Below are positions 8,301 to 16,564 of a stretch of 64,000 nt of DNA, in pieces. Source of the DNA: JASGIT01 sp047601665 (GTDB lineage: Bacteria > Pseudomonadota > Gammaproteobacteria > Burkholderiales > Burkholderiaceae_C). Positions within the stretch are counted from its first letter, which is position 1. Each line of letters begins with the position of its first letter. The stretch is from assembly GCA_047601665.1 (NCBI GenBank), contig JASGIT010000001.1, positions 1,612,001 through 1,676,000 on the forward strand. Direction: 5' to 3'. Below the pieces are notes generated by a model that saw nothing but the letters and a program-made list of their open reading frames with translations, was not told where the DNA came from and did no database searches. Both the position numbers and the translations under genes were made by a program.

Positions 8301-9460
8301 TGAAAACCGCTTGATGTGACGGCGGGTGTGCCGCTGCTGCTGTTGATAGTGGAAAAGCCTACCCGGTAGCCATCGCCCAGCGTCGAGATCGCCTTACCCA
8401 CCGCCGTGCGCATCAGAAACGTCCGCTTGCGGTAGTACGAATACCAGTTGGCATAGTTCTGCTGCACCGTTGCCGTCTGGTTGCGGATGAGCTGTTTGGC
8501 GAACACGCCGTAGCCTTTTGAAGTCGAATCCCCAATGGTGCTGGCGCACTCCTGGTAGAACGTGGTGGTCGTGTCCACGTCGCCGATATTGGAACCGCTG
8601 GTCTGGTACGTCCATCCCATTGCGGGCTGCGCCCCGTTGTACGTGTAGTAATAGGCGGTACCGTAGGTTTGGGTGACTGACCAGGCTTCGCTTGTCGTGC
8701 CTATCGTGGGCTTGGAGTTGCTTGACGAAGTGACGGCATTGGGTGTGGAGGACGTGCTTGCCGTGACGTTGACGTCCAGCGTCCAGTTGTTCCCCGATCC
8801 AGACCATGCAGTGACCGTGCCGCTCATGGTGTTGGTGACGGTGGTCGTGGTGACCGTGTAGGGGCTTCTGGTGCCCGTGTACGAGACGGTTGTGGACTTG
8901 GAAGTCAGCGTGACCGTTTGCCCGACTGCAAACGTGGCCGAATCGATGCTGCTCGACGTGAAGTTGAAAGTCTTGCTGCCTGTGCCCGGGGTTACCGGAT
9001 TGGTGGCCGAGAGCGTGACCGTGCTCGTGTTGCCCAGATTGGTGGAGCCGGTTTGCGCGAAACCGTCAGTCCATGCGCTGCTGAAGCTCGCGTTGGCATA
9101 CGACGTGCCATCGGCCTTGATGGGGGGGGCATAGGTCAGCGTGGGGTCGAAGGCCACGCCATTGCATTGGGTTGAGGAGTAACCATACCATTGGGTATAA
9201 GGTTGATCGGTTGCGTCATTGCTCACCCCCAACTCATCAGGCATGTATGACCAATTCATACTGCCCGAATCATCCAGCACGAACATCAAGTTCGGCTTGG
9301 CCTGCACAGTAGGGCTGGTGATCAGCGGCACGTCCGAGAGAGCCGTTGCCTGCGCTACGTTGCCCAGGGTGGCCACGGCCAGTGACATGGCGGCTGCGGC
9401 GCTTCCCAATACGCCATGCCAGCGCGATGGCCCCCGGCAGGCGCGTGGTGGTTTTTGCAT
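5324..9460 (-). CDS. pilY1: PilY1-type pilus tip/assembly protein
   Basis: A 1378-residue secreted protein. It has a signal peptide (helix about 15-40, ending VAQA-TALSDV). A von Willebrand-like MIDAS motif, DDSGSM, is at 63-68 in NLMFVLDDSGSM. The long N-terminal half is rich in Ser/Thr/Tyr, with tandem Thr-rich strands. The C-terminal half is the conserved PilY1 beta-propeller, recognised by YVAANDGMLHAI, ELWAYVPAAVMPN, HRYFVDGAPVVGDAYINGAW and LVGGLGKGGRSYYALDI. PilY1 sits at the pilus tip with the minor pilins, primes assembly, counters PilT retraction and can act as an adhesin or surface sensor. It is the fifth gene after pilE and begins 18 bp after the pilX stop. Confidence 0.93.
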   Translation of the reverse strand: MQKPPRACRGPSRWHGVLGSAAAAMSLAVATLGNVAQATALSDVPLITSPTVQAKPNLMFVLDDSGSMNWSYMPDELGVSNDATDQPYTQWYGYSSTQCNGVAFDPTLTYAPPIKADGTSYANASFSSAWTDGFAQTGSTNLGNTSTVTLSATNPVTPGTGSKTFNFTSSSIDSATFAVGQTVTLTSKSTTVSYTGTRSPYTVTTTTVTNTMSGTVTAWSGSGNNWTLDVNVTASTSSTPNAVTSSSNSKPTIGTTSEAWSVTQTYGTAYYYTYNGAQPAMGWTYQTSGSNIGDVDTTTTFYQECASTIGDSTSKGYGVFAKQLIRNQTATVQQNYANWYSYYRKRTFLMRTAVGKAISTLGDGYRVGFSTINSSSGTPAVTSSGFQPLDTFTGTQPGTQRATVYSKLYGATANGGTPLRGALSTMGRYYAGNFITTSVPDPIQYACQRNYTLLTTDGYWNESTRSSYGPRDVSGNLVGNQDGTEVKPMYDGTISTTTYSRTQYTVASSKYKNSSRGTCSGAWSSGTVYYQVTTQLQTSTDGSTWTNSGSPTNTCPAGSSTVYGSQTAASLAGQSIYSATTSTTNVSGGSSNTLADVAEYYYKTDLRPATGVCTSTSSGTSQNVCSDIVPTSGRDTATWQHMTTFTVGLGVSGTLAYDPNYLTQTSGSYVNLKNGTASWPVPSDSGNGDARQVDDLWHAAVDGRGQYYSALNATLLASAIQGVVNTIQAVTGSSSAATTSTLELVAGENNQIYSASYTTALWVGDLKAYTLNGNTGAIGTTPIWSAQDKLTAMPLASRNIYYRRTGGALGAFNWANLNSDGYGGYFSGLCSTKTGVSQCSNALNATEQTVASDGARLVNYLSGDRTYESANTSANTSQAVYRVRDKGLLGDIINGAPRYVGVPNFSYSDTGYANFVTAQKNRKPVVYVAANDGMLHAISADTSDGGTELWAYVPAAVMPNMYMLADADYANKHRYFVDGAPVVGDAYINGAWKTILVGGLGKGGRSYYALDITDPQNPVSLWEFSNDNLGLTFGNPVITKRQDGTWVVAFASGYNNTSPGDGKGHLFVVNAATGALVAGGDVATAAGSTSSPSGLAKISGWIDLAADNTSKRFYGGDLLGNLWRFDIDGLVEPKNAALLLAQFQINSTTPQPITTRPRLTTVAKLPVIMVGTGEYLNTADITDTTTQSVYAVKDSLTSTGLGDVRKNTTMVKQTLTLSTDKASATITNNPVNWSAQNGWWVDLPQAGERVAIDMVLVSGMLSVATAIPKGDACTSGGSSWTYYLNAANGNALGNTAGSKSSDNALIVGQNAVALATSTTGGSGVDTGGGSGGGDGNSNGSGVGIVQQNSDGSTVIKKPGVGSSSNLTPQRTSWRELVN

Positions 9461-9478
9461 GATCGGCGGCTCCTCGTT

Positions 9479-10147
9479 CTAGAGTTGGACGATGGTTTCA
9501 ATGAAGCTCACGGAGTTGCGCGAACCGCTCACCCGCACGACGATGCGGTAATACGCGCCGCCCGACGTGGCCAGATTTGGCGGGCGCTCGCCGGCCTCGT
9601 TGTTGCCGCCGGTCAACCCGGTGGGCGTGGCGCAGTTGTTGCCGGCAACGGGGCCCGTTGCCGCGCACAGGCGGAAGATGGTGTAGCGCAGCAGGTTGTT
9701 GCCGTTGGGCGTGGAGCCCGCCTCCTTGGAAACCAGGGTGCAGTTGCCCGCGCCGGCGTAGCCGCAGTTCTTCAGCTTGCTGTCGTCGGGATACCACTCG
9801 ATCAGTTGCCGGGCCGCGATGGAGGGGTACTGCTGCCCCGTCATGTCCACGGGCTGGGTGCTGTCCGTGTCCATGGTGCTGGCGTAGTAGCCCTGCGCCG
9901 TGTTGTCGTTGTCCAGGCTGCTCTGGCTCTTGAGCCAGGTAAAGGCGGTGCGCACGGCCTGGTCGGCGGAGGCGGTGGCGTCCTGCTTGAAGCTCATGTT
10001 GCCCAGCATCAGGGCGCCGGTGTCCACCGTACGCACCACGGCCAGCGTGGATAGGGCGATCACCAGCAGCGCGATGAGCGCGAAGATCAGCGAGACGCCT
10101 TGCTGCCTGGCATGGCGGGGGGTGTCGGGTCGGGGCTGCATGGGCAT
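9479..10147 (-). CDS. pilX: PilX-type minor pilin
   Basis: A 222-residue protein with a short basic leader and a hydrophobic N-terminal helix, QQGVSLIFALIALLVIALST, followed by a Cys-containing globular domain. The prepilin peptidase Gly is present, but the +5 Glu of major pilins is absent, as is common in PilX. The following LAVVRTVDTGALMLGNMSFK matches the PilX N-terminal family. Minor pilins PilV-W-X form the tip complex that initiates type IV pilus assembly and connects PilY1. It starts 3 bp after the pilW stop, so the two are likely coupled. Confidence 0.87.
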   Translation of the reverse strand: MPMQPRPDTPRHARQQGVSLIFALIALLVIALSTLAVVRTVDTGALMLGNMSFKQDATASADQAVRTAFTWLKSQSSLDNDNTAQGYYASTMDTDSTQPVDMTGQQYPSIAARQLIEWYPDDSKLKNCGYAGAGNCTLVSKEAGSTPNGNNLLRYTIFRLCAATGPVAGNNCATPTGLTGGNNEAGERPPNLATSGGAYYRIVVRVSGSRNSVSFIETIVQL

Positions 10148-10150
10148 GTT

Positions 10151-11341
10151 TCAGCTTCCGGCGTTCCAGAGGATGTTGCGCAGCGGAACGGTGGTGTCGT
10201 AGATGCGGTAGCGGTAGTTCTGCCAGTCGGTCACGTGGTCGATCTTGATCTGCAGGCATTTGCTGCCGTTGTGGCAGTCCACCACGCCGGTGACGGTGCT
10301 GCTGGCGCCCAAGTCCCACAAGGGCGCGCTCTGGGTCACGGCGTCGGATTTGTCGGCTTTGCTCCTTTCGTACTGGGTGCTGCGCGCCACGACCGCAATG
10401 CGCACAGCCAGCACCTGCGCCCATCCGTCGTTGGTGGTGGGCGCGGTTTTGTCGAAGGTGTCCACCAGGCCGTCGTTGTTGGTGTCTTTGCCGTAGAGCG
10501 CTTGCAGGTTCACGATCTGCGGGAACAGCACCGACGTGCTGCTCGCTGCGGTGGCGCTGTGGCTGGTGACCTGCAAGGCCAGGCTGCTGGTGTCGACGGT
10601 GTACTGGCTGTAGCTCAGGGAGCCCAGGTTGACGAGGTAGGCGGGAATGGCCGGGAATGCCGCGGTGAGCGCGGCGTTGTCGTTCCAGGAGGTGGCGCCG
10701 CCCTGGGTGTGCGGCACGCGCTGCGCCCACAGGCCGGTGTTGCTGCTGGAGCCCGCGCCGTCATCAGTCACCGAGAACAGGCGGCATGTAGATGTTGTTG
10801 CGCTCCAGGCGTATCCGGGGTACGCCACCGTGGGTACGGCCACCATCACGTCGCCAGCGCTCACGCCCAGCGACGAGAGCACGGTGAAGTAGTCGGTGTT
10901 CTGGGCGGTCACCATCACCGGCACCGAAAAGCCCGATTTCCTGGCCTGCAGGATGGTCAGCGTGTCGGGCGCGCCATTGGCGCCGCTGGTGATGACCACG
11001 GGGGCCAGGGTGCCGGAGAAGGTTTCAGTGGCGGCCGGCGGGCCCGCGGTGACGAAGGAGCCTGCCAGCGGGCAGCCCAGCGCGTCGGGCTTGGCCGTCA
11101 GTCCATAGCCTGCCATCTCCAATTCGCGCTGGAGCGCGAAAACGGCGAGCGCGCCGTTGACTTGCGAGTCGCTTCCCGCCGCCATGGTGCGCTTGCGGCC
11201 TTCGGACAGCGCCAGCACCTGGGTGATGGCCAGCACCGCCAGCAGGCCCAGCAGCAGGCCCACCATGAGTTCGACCAGCGTAAAGCCCTGGTGGCGGCGG
11301 CGCGGTGTCGGTGCAATGGGCGGGGGCGGGAGGTGTTTCAT
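10151..11341 (-). CDS. pilW: PilW-type minor pilin
   Basis: 396 residues from the ATG at 11341; a GTG at 11350 overlapping the pilV stop is an alternative. The class III leader ends HQG, followed by FTLVELMVGLLLGLLAVLAI with the +5 Glu, so it is processed by PilD. The central and C-terminal globular part is typical for PilW in size and contains a Ca-binding-like run, GKDTNNDGLVDTFD (DxNxDG), as well as the C-terminal GVVDCHNGSKCLQI pair of Cys. It belongs to the priming tip complex with PilV, PilX and PilY1. Confidence 0.9.
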   Translation of the reverse strand: MKHLPPPPIAPTPRRRHQGFTLVELMVGLLLGLLAVLAITQVLALSEGRKRTMAAGSDSQVNGALAVFALQRELEMAGYGLTAKPDALGCPLAGSFVTAGPPAATETFSGTLAPVVITSGANGAPDTLTILQARKSGFSVPVMVTAQNTDYFTVLSSLGVSAGDVMVAVPTVAYPGYAWSATTSTCRLFSVTDDGAGSSSNTGLWAQRVPHTQGGATSWNDNAALTAAFPAIPAYLVNLGSLSYSQYTVDTSSLALQVTSHSATAASSTSVLFPQIVNLQALYGKDTNNDGLVDTFDKTAPTTNDGWAQVLAVRIAVVARSTQYERSKADKSDAVTQSAPLWDLGASSTVTGVVDCHNGSKCLQIKIDHVTDWQNYRYRIYDTTVPLRNILWNAGS

Positions 11342-11346
11342 GCACG

Positions 11347-11796
11347 TCACGCCGATTTGGCGGAAATGTTGCTTTGCGTCTCGTAGTGGTGCGCCGCGCC
11401 GCCGGGCAATTGCCAGTCGATCCGGATCGACACGTTGCCGGTGGCGGCGTCGACGGTGATCGAGGCGGTGCTCCCCGGCAGCAACTGCTGCACCTTGCTG
11501 CGCCATTCGGTGCAGGCCGTGGCGGTGCAACTGGTGGTGCCGGCGTAGTTGGCCAGGTTGCCGATGTCCGACCACATGCGGCCCAGGGCATCGTTGGCCA
11601 GGTAGGCGGCGTTGGCGCGCCAGTCGGCCTCGGCGGTGGCGCGGGTCATGGCGGCCTGCAGGCCGATGAAACCCAGAATGCCGAGCATGAAGACCAGCAG
11701 CGCCACCAGGACTTCGAGCAGCACGAATCCATGGCGGCTGCCTGGGCGCGGCGGGCGAGGGCGGCGACAAGAGGCATGGGGGGCGCGGGGAGGCAT
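11347..11796 (-). CDS. pilV: PilV-type minor pilin
   Basis: About 149 residues from the ATG at 11796, which has AAAGG upstream; a longer frame to 11883 would overlap fimT and add a non-pilin tail. The prepilin motif is RHGFVLLEVLVALLVFMLGI, with Gly(-1), Phe(+1) and Glu(+5), followed by GFIGLQAAMTRATAEADWR, the standard PilV continuation with its early helix kink. Two Cys in TSCTATACTEW may form a disulfide. It starts 17 bp after the fimT stop, and its stop overlaps the possible GTG of pilW. Confidence 0.88.
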   Translation of the reverse strand: MPPRAPHASCRRPRPPRPGSRHGFVLLEVLVALLVFMLGILGFIGLQAAMTRATAEADWRANAAYLANDALGRMWSDIGNLANYAGTTSCTATACTEWRSKVQQLLPGSTASITVDAATGNVSIRIDWQLPGGAAHHYETQSNISAKSA

Positions 11797-11812
11797 GGCT
11801 GCTCTGCCTTTC

Positions 11813-12436
11813 TCAGCACTTGCGCGGGTCGGTGGACGCGATGGAGGAGCGCGGGTCACACATGCGCACACCGCCGCCGGCATCGACGATGAGCATGAGG
11901 TCGACGTAGGCGGCTCCGGCCCTGGGGCCCGTTACCCGGATGCGGTTGATGGCGCTGTCAGCGTTGGTCACGCGGCCCAGGCCGTCGTAAGTGAGCGTGG
12001 TGGCCGCGGAGCCCAGGGTGGCCATGTTCGCGGTGTCCGTGGAATGGCCTGCTGATACCTGGACGTTGGTGGCCGCGTCGCCAATGGGCCGCGCCGCCAG
12101 CAGGGGTGCGCTGGCGCATTGGCCCGTGGGCGAACTGGCGCTGACCACCCAGGAGCCGCTGCTGGAGGACAGCGCGCAGCTGTTGTCCAGGGTGAAAGGG
12201 TCGTTCAAGGACACCAGGTAGAACGACACGGGCTGATTGCGCCGCAAGGCTTCCATGCGGGCTGTCTGTATCCCTGCCTGGAGCGCCTGGGCCGCGCTGC
12301 GGATGCGCGTGTTGTCGATCCAGGTACTGAAGCCGGGCGCGGCCACGAGCAGCAGAAACGCCAGCACCGCCATGACGACGGCCATCTCGACCAGGGTGAA
12401 GCCCCGCGCGGAGGCGTTGGCGCGACGGGTCAGCAT
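11813..12436 (-). CDS. fimT: FimT/GspH-type minor pseudopilin
   Basis: A 207-residue protein with prepilin motif ARGFTLVEMAVVMAVLAFLL (Gly -1, Glu +5) and the GspH/FimT domain: WIDNTRIRSAAQALQAGIQT then ARMEALRRNQPVSF. FimT-type minor pilins start the minor-pilin operon in many beta- and gamma-proteobacteria and have been linked to DNA binding during natural transformation. The start codon overlaps the pilE stop by 7 bp, showing translational coupling. Confidence 0.88.
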   Translation of the reverse strand: MLTRRANASARGFTLVEMAVVMAVLAFLLLVAAPGFSTWIDNTRIRSAAQALQAGIQTARMEALRRNQPVSFYLVSLNDPFTLDNSCALSSSSGSWVVSASSPTGQCASAPLLAARPIGDAATNVQVSAGHSTDTANMATLGSAATTLTYDGLGRVTNADSAINRIRVTGPRAGAAYVDLMLIVDAGGGVRMCDPRSSIASTDPRKC

Positions 12437-12897
12437 GTGCTGGACTTGGTCAGCCAGCAGTTCGCGGTGACGGCGGCACCCTTGAACTGGGTGGTGGAGC
12501 GGTTGCCATTCTGGTCAATGGCATAGACGTCGGTATTGACCTGCCCGGCGCGGCCCGTGGCCGTGATGCTGTACGCCTGGTACGTCGATGTGTCGGTAAT
12601 CTTGCAGTCGTAACTGAAATACTGCGTCGGCGTGAAGCCGTTCCAACTGCTGGCGGTGGCGTCGCTGGCGCAGCCGGTGCTGGTGCCGTAGTTGCGATTG
12701 TCCTGGTAGTACTGCTCCATCTTGGCGCGGAAGTCGGAGAGCGCATTGAACGCCTCGGCCTGCTGGCCGCGCCGGATGTAGTCGTTGTACGAGGGGAGTG
12801 CGATCGCAGCCAGGATGGCGACGATGGCCACCGTGACCATGACCTCGATGAGGGTAAAGCCCTGCTGTGCCGGGCGGCGGGCGGTGCGTGTTGTCAT
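12430..12897 (-). CDS. pilE: Type IV pilin, PilE-like
   Basis: A 155-residue pilin. The leader MTTRTARRPAQQG is followed by FTLIEVMVTVAIVAILAAIA and LPSYNDYIRRGQQAEAFNAL, the classic N-terminal helix of a type IVa pilin with Phe(+1) and Glu(+5). The C-terminal region carries four Cys (STGCAS, SYDCKI, TANCWL, SSTC), able to form the D-region disulfides. It is the first gene of the operon. It may be a minor pilin (PilE of the pilVWXY1E group) or the fibre subunit; its position with the minor pilins favours the former. A 91-bp gap separates it from the exonuclease III gene upstream on the same strand. Confidence 0.88.
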   Translation of the reverse strand: MTTRTARRPAQQGFTLIEVMVTVAIVAILAAIALPSYNDYIRRGQQAEAFNALSDFRAKMEQYYQDNRNYGTSTGCASDATASSWNGFTPTQYFSYDCKITDTSTYQAYSITATGRAGQVNTDVYAIDQNGNRSTTQFKGAAVTANCWLTKSSTC

Positions 12898-12932
12898 TGG
12901 TATTCACCGTTCTGCGTTGCGGTGAAATTTTC

Positions 12933-12948
12933 CTGTCGTTTTCGACAG
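12933..12948 (-). terminator. Hairpin between the exonuclease III gene and pilE
   Basis: CTGTCG / CGACAG, 6-bp perfect stem with a 4-base loop. It is followed on the minus strand by GGAAAATTT, so the U-tract is weak. It could end transcripts of the upstream gene or shape the pilE leader. Confidence 0.4.
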
Positions 12949-12988
12949 ATTGGAAACCATTTGTCACGGCGCCGCGACCGCTGATCGG

Positions 12989-13804
12989 TCAGATCTGGAG
13001 GTCGTACCCGATGGTGATGGGCGCGTGGTCGCTGAACTTCTCGCCCTTGTAAATCGATTCCGTGCGCGCCAACTGCGCCAGCGCGGGCGTGGCCAGGTGG
13101 TAGTCCAGCCGCCAGCCCACGTTGTTCGCGTAGGCCTGGCCGCGGTTGCTCCACCACGTGTAGGCCGTGTCGGTGGCCGTGGGCTGGAGCCGGCGGTACA
13201 CGTCCACCAGGCCGCCAGCGGGGTCGGTTGCGTGCAGCACCTTGCTCATCCAGGCGCGCTCCTCGGGCAGGAAGCCGCTGTTCTTCTGGTTGCTGCGCCA
13301 GTTCTTCAGGTCGATCTGCTGGTGGGCGATGTTCAGGTCGCCGCACAGGATGAACTCGCGCTCGGCCTTCAGCCGCATCAGGTGTGGGTGGAACCCGTCG
13401 AGAAAGCGGAACTTGGCCTGCTGCCGTTCCTCGCCCGACGAGCCGCTCGGAAAGTACGCGCTGATGATCGAGAGCTTGCGCGCGGGCGTGTCGAAGCGCA
13501 ACTCCACGTAGCGTCCCTCGGTGTCGAACTCGGGCGAGCCGTAGCCGATCACCACGTCGCTGGGCTCGTGCCGCGTGTACACACCCACGCCCGAGTAGCC
13601 CTTTTTGCCGGCGAAGTGGAAGTGGCCCCGCAGCCCCGCGACGGCCTCGAACTTGCCCGCCATGTCCGCCGCCTGGGCCTTGATTTCCTGCACGCAAATA
13701 CAATCCGGCCGGTTCGCCGCAATCCAGGCTTCCACGCCCTTGGACGCGGCGGAGCGGATGCCGTTGAGGTTGAGGCTGGTTAACTGGAACAAGGAAGAAG
13801 TCAT
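12989..13804 (-). CDS. xth: Exodeoxyribonuclease III
   Basis: 271 residues of the EEP nuclease fold. FQLTSLNLNGIRSAASKG opens the domain; the Mg-binding Glu is E40 in CVQEIKAQ; ISAYFPSG carries the catalytic Tyr; CGDLNIAH holds the Asp/Asn pair; and SDHAPITIGYDL at the end gives the catalytic Asp-His. This is the ExoIII/ExoA-type AP endonuclease of base-excision repair. The chosen ATG (13804) shares two bases with the pyrE ATG on the other strand. No Shine-Dalgarno is visible before it, and a TTG four codons later is the only near alternative. Confidence 0.92.
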   Translation of the reverse strand: MTSSLFQLTSLNLNGIRSAASKGVEAWIAANRPDCICVQEIKAQAADMAGKFEAVAGLRGHFHFAGKKGYSGVGVYTRHEPSDVVIGYGSPEFDTEGRYVELRFDTPARKLSIISAYFPSGSSGEERQQAKFRFLDGFHPHLMRLKAEREFILCGDLNIAHQQIDLKNWRSNQKNSGFLPEERAWMSKVLHATDPAGGLVDVYRRLQPTATDTAYTWWSNRGQAYANNVGWRLDYHLATPALAQLARTESIYKGEKFSDHAPITIGYDLQI

Positions 13805-14498
13805 GGTGGTGGAGCGGCAAGGCCAGGAGCTGGCGCAGGAATTCGTGCGGTTCGCCGTGGAGGCGGGCGTGCTGCGCTTTGGCGAATTCAAGACCAAGGC
13901 AGGCCGCATGAGCCCGTATTTCTTCAACGCCGGCCTGTTCGACGACGGCGCCAAGATGGGCAGGCTGGCCGAATTCTATGCAAAAGCCCTGGTGGCCAGC
14001 GGCATTGAATTCGACATGGTGTTCGGCCCCGCGTACAAGGGCATCCCGCTCGCGGCCACCGTGGCGGTTGAGCTCGCGCGCCTGGGCCGCAACGTGCCCT
14101 TCGCCTACAACCGCAAGGAAGCCAAGGACCACGGCGAGGGCGGCACCCTCGTTGGCGCGCCGCTCCAGGGCCGCGTGCTCATCGTGGACGACGTGATGAG
14201 CGCGGGCACCGCCGCGCGCCAGTCCATCGCGCTGATCCAGGCCGCCGGGGCCACGCCGCACGCCGTGGCCATCGCGCTCGACCGGCAGGAAAAAGCCACC
14301 GAGAACGGCCAGGACGTGGACCACAGCGCCGTGCAGTACGTGCGCAACCAACTGGGCCTGCAGGTCTGCACCATCGCCAAGCTGGCCGACCTGCTCGCCT
14401 ACCTGGAGCGCAGCAGCGGCGACGACGTGCGCTCCCACCACGAGCGCGTGCTGGCCTACCGCCAGCGCTACGGCGTGAGCGAGGAGGCCGCCGCTTGA
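13803..14498 (+). CDS. pyrE: Orotate phosphoribosyltransferase
   Basis: A 231-residue enzyme converting orotate and PRPP to OMP in pyrimidine synthesis. The PRPP-binding motif VLIVDDVMSAGTA is at about 125-137; the catalytic loop AYNRKEAKDHGEGG is at 101-114; and FKTKAGRMSPYF is at the N-terminus. The start ATG at 13803 has a good AAGGAAG ribosome site, although that site lies inside the first codons of the divergent exonuclease gene. The stop overlaps the start of the next gene by 3 bases. Next to exonuclease III in inverted orientation is a common beta-proteobacterial arrangement. Confidence 0.95.
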   Translation: MVVERQGQELAQEFVRFAVEAGVLRFGEFKTKAGRMSPYFFNAGLFDDGAKMGRLAEFYAKALVASGIEFDMVFGPAYKGIPLAATVAVELARLGRNVPFAYNRKEAKDHGEGGTLVGAPLQGRVLIVDDVMSAGTAARQSIALIQAAGATPHAVAIALDRQEKATENGQDVDHSAVQYVRNQLGLQVCTIAKLADLLAYLERSSGDDVRSHHERVLAYRQRYGVSEEAAA

Positions 14499-15124
14499 AG
14501 CGCGCGGGCGTCGGCATGGCGCTGGCGCTGGCCGCCGCGGGCGCATGGGCGCAGCAGGGCGGCATCTACACCTGCGTGGACGCGCAGGGCCGCCGCCTCA
14601 CGGCGGACCGGCCCATCGCCGCCTGCACCGACCGCGAGCAGCGCGTGCTCGGCCCCACGGGCACGGAGCGCCAGCGCATCGGCCCCACGCTCACCGAAAA
14701 AGAGCGCGAAGCGCAGGAAGCCCAGCGCCGCAAGGACGCCGAGGAACGCGCCCGCGTCGCCGAAGAGCGCCGCCGCGAGCGTGCCCTGCTGAACCGCTAT
14801 CCCGACCAGGCCACCCACGACGCCGAGCGCGCCGCCACGCTCGCGCAGGCGGACCAGGTCATCGGCCTGGCGCACAAGCGCATTGCCGAGTTGCGCGAGC
14901 AGCGCAAGAAGCTCGACACCGAGATGGAGTTCTACGGGCAGGACCCCGCCAAGGCGCCGATGGCGCTGCGCCGCCAGATCGCCGAGAACGACGACGCCAT
15001 CGCGCAGCAGCAGCGCTTCATCGCGGGGCAGGAAGAAGAAAAGCGCCGGGTCAACCGGCGCTTCGATGCGGAACTGGAGCAGCTGCGCGCGCTGTGGTCC
15101 GCGCGCGCGCCGGCTACGAACTAG
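14495..15124 (+). CDS. Secreted DUF4124 coiled-coil protein
   Basis: 209 residues if started at the TTG overlapping the pyrE stop (TTGA, 14495); an ATG seven codons on is an alternative. It has a signal peptide (MALALAAAGAWAQ) and then a DUF4124-like segment GGIYTCVDAQGRRLTADRPI with C...C spacing (TCVD...AACTD). From about residue 65 it is a charged helix rich in Glu/Arg (LTEKEREAQEAQRRKDAEER), probably a coiled coil running to the end. It is predicted to be periplasmic; the role is unknown. It is in tandem with pyrE, and its 3' end overlaps the convergent gatB by 11 bp. Confidence 0.78.
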   Translation: MKRAGVGMALALAAAGAWAQQGGIYTCVDAQGRRLTADRPIAACTDREQRVLGPTGTERQRIGPTLTEKEREAQEAQRRKDAEERARVAEERRRERALLNRYPDQATHDAERAATLAQADQVIGLAHKRIAELREQRKKLDTEMEFYGQDPAKAPMALRRQIAENDDAIAQQQRFIAGQEEEKRRVNRRFDAELEQLRALWSARAPATN

Positions 15125-16562
15125 CCAGCCGGGCCTTCAGCAGTTCGTTCACCTGCTGCGGGTTCGCCTTGCCCTTGCTGGCCTTCATGGCCTGGCCGAC
15201 CAGGGCGTTGAACGCCTTGTCCTTGCCGGCCTTGAACTGGGCCACGTTGTCGGGGTTGGCGGCGATCACCTCGTCGATGATCTTTTCGAGCGCGCCGGTA
15301 TCTTGAATCTGCTTGAGGCCCTTGGCCTCGATCACGGCGTCCACCTCGGCGGCCTCGCCGTTCCACAGCGCGTCGAACACCTGTTTGGCGGCGTTGTTGC
15401 TGATGGTGCCGTCATGGATGCGGCGGATCAGCGCGGCCAGCTGGCTGCTCGTCACCTTGGCTGCTTCGATGCTGATTTCCTCGGTGTTCAGGCGGCGCGA
15501 GAGCTCGCCCATCACCCAGTTCGAGGCGAGCTTGGGCTGGCCGCAGTCCTTGGCGGCGGCCTCGAAGTACGCGCCCATGGCCTTGCTCTGCGTGAGCGTG
15601 GTCGCGTCGTACTCGGGCAGGCCATAGTCGGCCACGAAGCGCGCGGCCATGGCGCGCGGCAGTTCGGGCATCCGGGCGCGTTCGCGCTCCACCCACTCGG
15701 GCGCGATCACCAGCGGCGGCAGGTCGGGGTCGGGGAAGTAGCGGTAGTCTGCCGCGTCTTCCTTGGTGCGCATGGCGCGGGTTTCGCCCGTGTCGGGGTC
15801 GAACAGCACGGTGGCCTGCTGGATGGCGCGGCCGTCCTCGATTTCCTCGATCTGCCAGCGGATCTCGTAGTCGATCGCGATCTGCATGTTCTTGAACGAG
15901 TTCAGGTTCTTGATCTCGCGGCGGGTGCCCAGCGGCTGGCCGGGCTTGCGCACGGAGACGTTGGCGTCGCAGCGGAACGAGCCTTCCTGCATGTTGCCGT
16001 CGCAGATGCCGATCCAGGTCACGATCTTGTGCAGCTCCTTGGCGTAGGCCACGGCCTCCTCGGTGCTGCGGATGTCGGGCTCGGTCACGATCTCCAGCAG
16101 CGGCGTGCCCGCGCGGTTCAGGTCGATGCCGCTCTGGCCGATGAAGTCCTCGTGCAGCGACTTGCCCGCGTCTTCCTCGAGGTGCGCGCGCACCAGGCGC
16201 ACAGTCTTTTTCTCGTCGCCCAGGTAGAACGACACCTCGCCGCCCTGCACCACGGGAATCTCGAACTGGCTGATCTGGTAGCCCTTGGGCAGGTCGGGGT
16301 AGAAGTAGTTCTTGCGCGCGAAAATGCTCTCTGGGGCAATGCGGGAGCCGAGGGCCAGTCCCAATTTGATAGCGCAGGCGACGGCCTCGCGGTTCATCAC
16401 GGGCAGCGTGCCGGGCAGGGCCAGGTCCACCGCGCAGGCCTGCGTGTTCGGCTCCGCGCCGAAGGCCGTGGGCGCGCGGCTGAAGATCTTGGACTGCGTG
16501 GCGAGCTGGGCGTGGGTCTCGAAGCCGATGACGACTTCGTAGCCTTGGATGAGTTTCGTCAT
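15114..16562 (-). CDS. gatB: Asp/Glu-tRNA amidotransferase subunit B
   Basis: 482 residues. The N-terminal cradle domain opens YEVVIGFETHAQLATQSKIF and contains GTLPVMNREAVACAIKLGLA; the kinase-like centre includes EDAGKSLHED; the C-terminal YqeY-like tail ends ANPQQVNELLKARLASS. GatB binds the misacylated tRNA and activates its Asp or Glu with ATP while GatA supplies ammonia. Together with GatC they form Asn-tRNA(Asn) and/or Gln-tRNA(Gln). The full GatCAB set is present as an operon in the order C-A-B. Confidence 0.97.
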   Translation of the reverse strand: MTKLIQGYEVVIGFETHAQLATQSKIFSRAPTAFGAEPNTQACAVDLALPGTLPVMNREAVACAIKLGLALGSRIAPESIFARKNYFYPDLPKGYQISQFEIPVVQGGEVSFYLGDEKKTVRLVRAHLEEDAGKSLHEDFIGQSGIDLNRAGTPLLEIVTEPDIRSTEEAVAYAKELHKIVTWIGICDGNMQEGSFRCDANVSVRKPGQPLGTRREIKNLNSFKNMQIAIDYEIRWQIEEIEDGRAIQQATVLFDPDTGETRAMRTKEDAADYRYFPDPDLPPLVIAPEWVERERARMPELPRAMAARFVADYGLPEYDATTLTQSKAMGAYFEAAAKDCGQPKLASNWVMGELSRRLNTEEISIEAAKVTSSQLAALIRRIHDGTISNNAAKQVFDALWNGEAAEVDAVIEAKGLKQIQDTGALEKIIDEVIAANPDNVAQFKAGKDKAFNALVGQAMKASKGKANPQQVNELLKARLASS

Positions 16563-16564
16563 GG

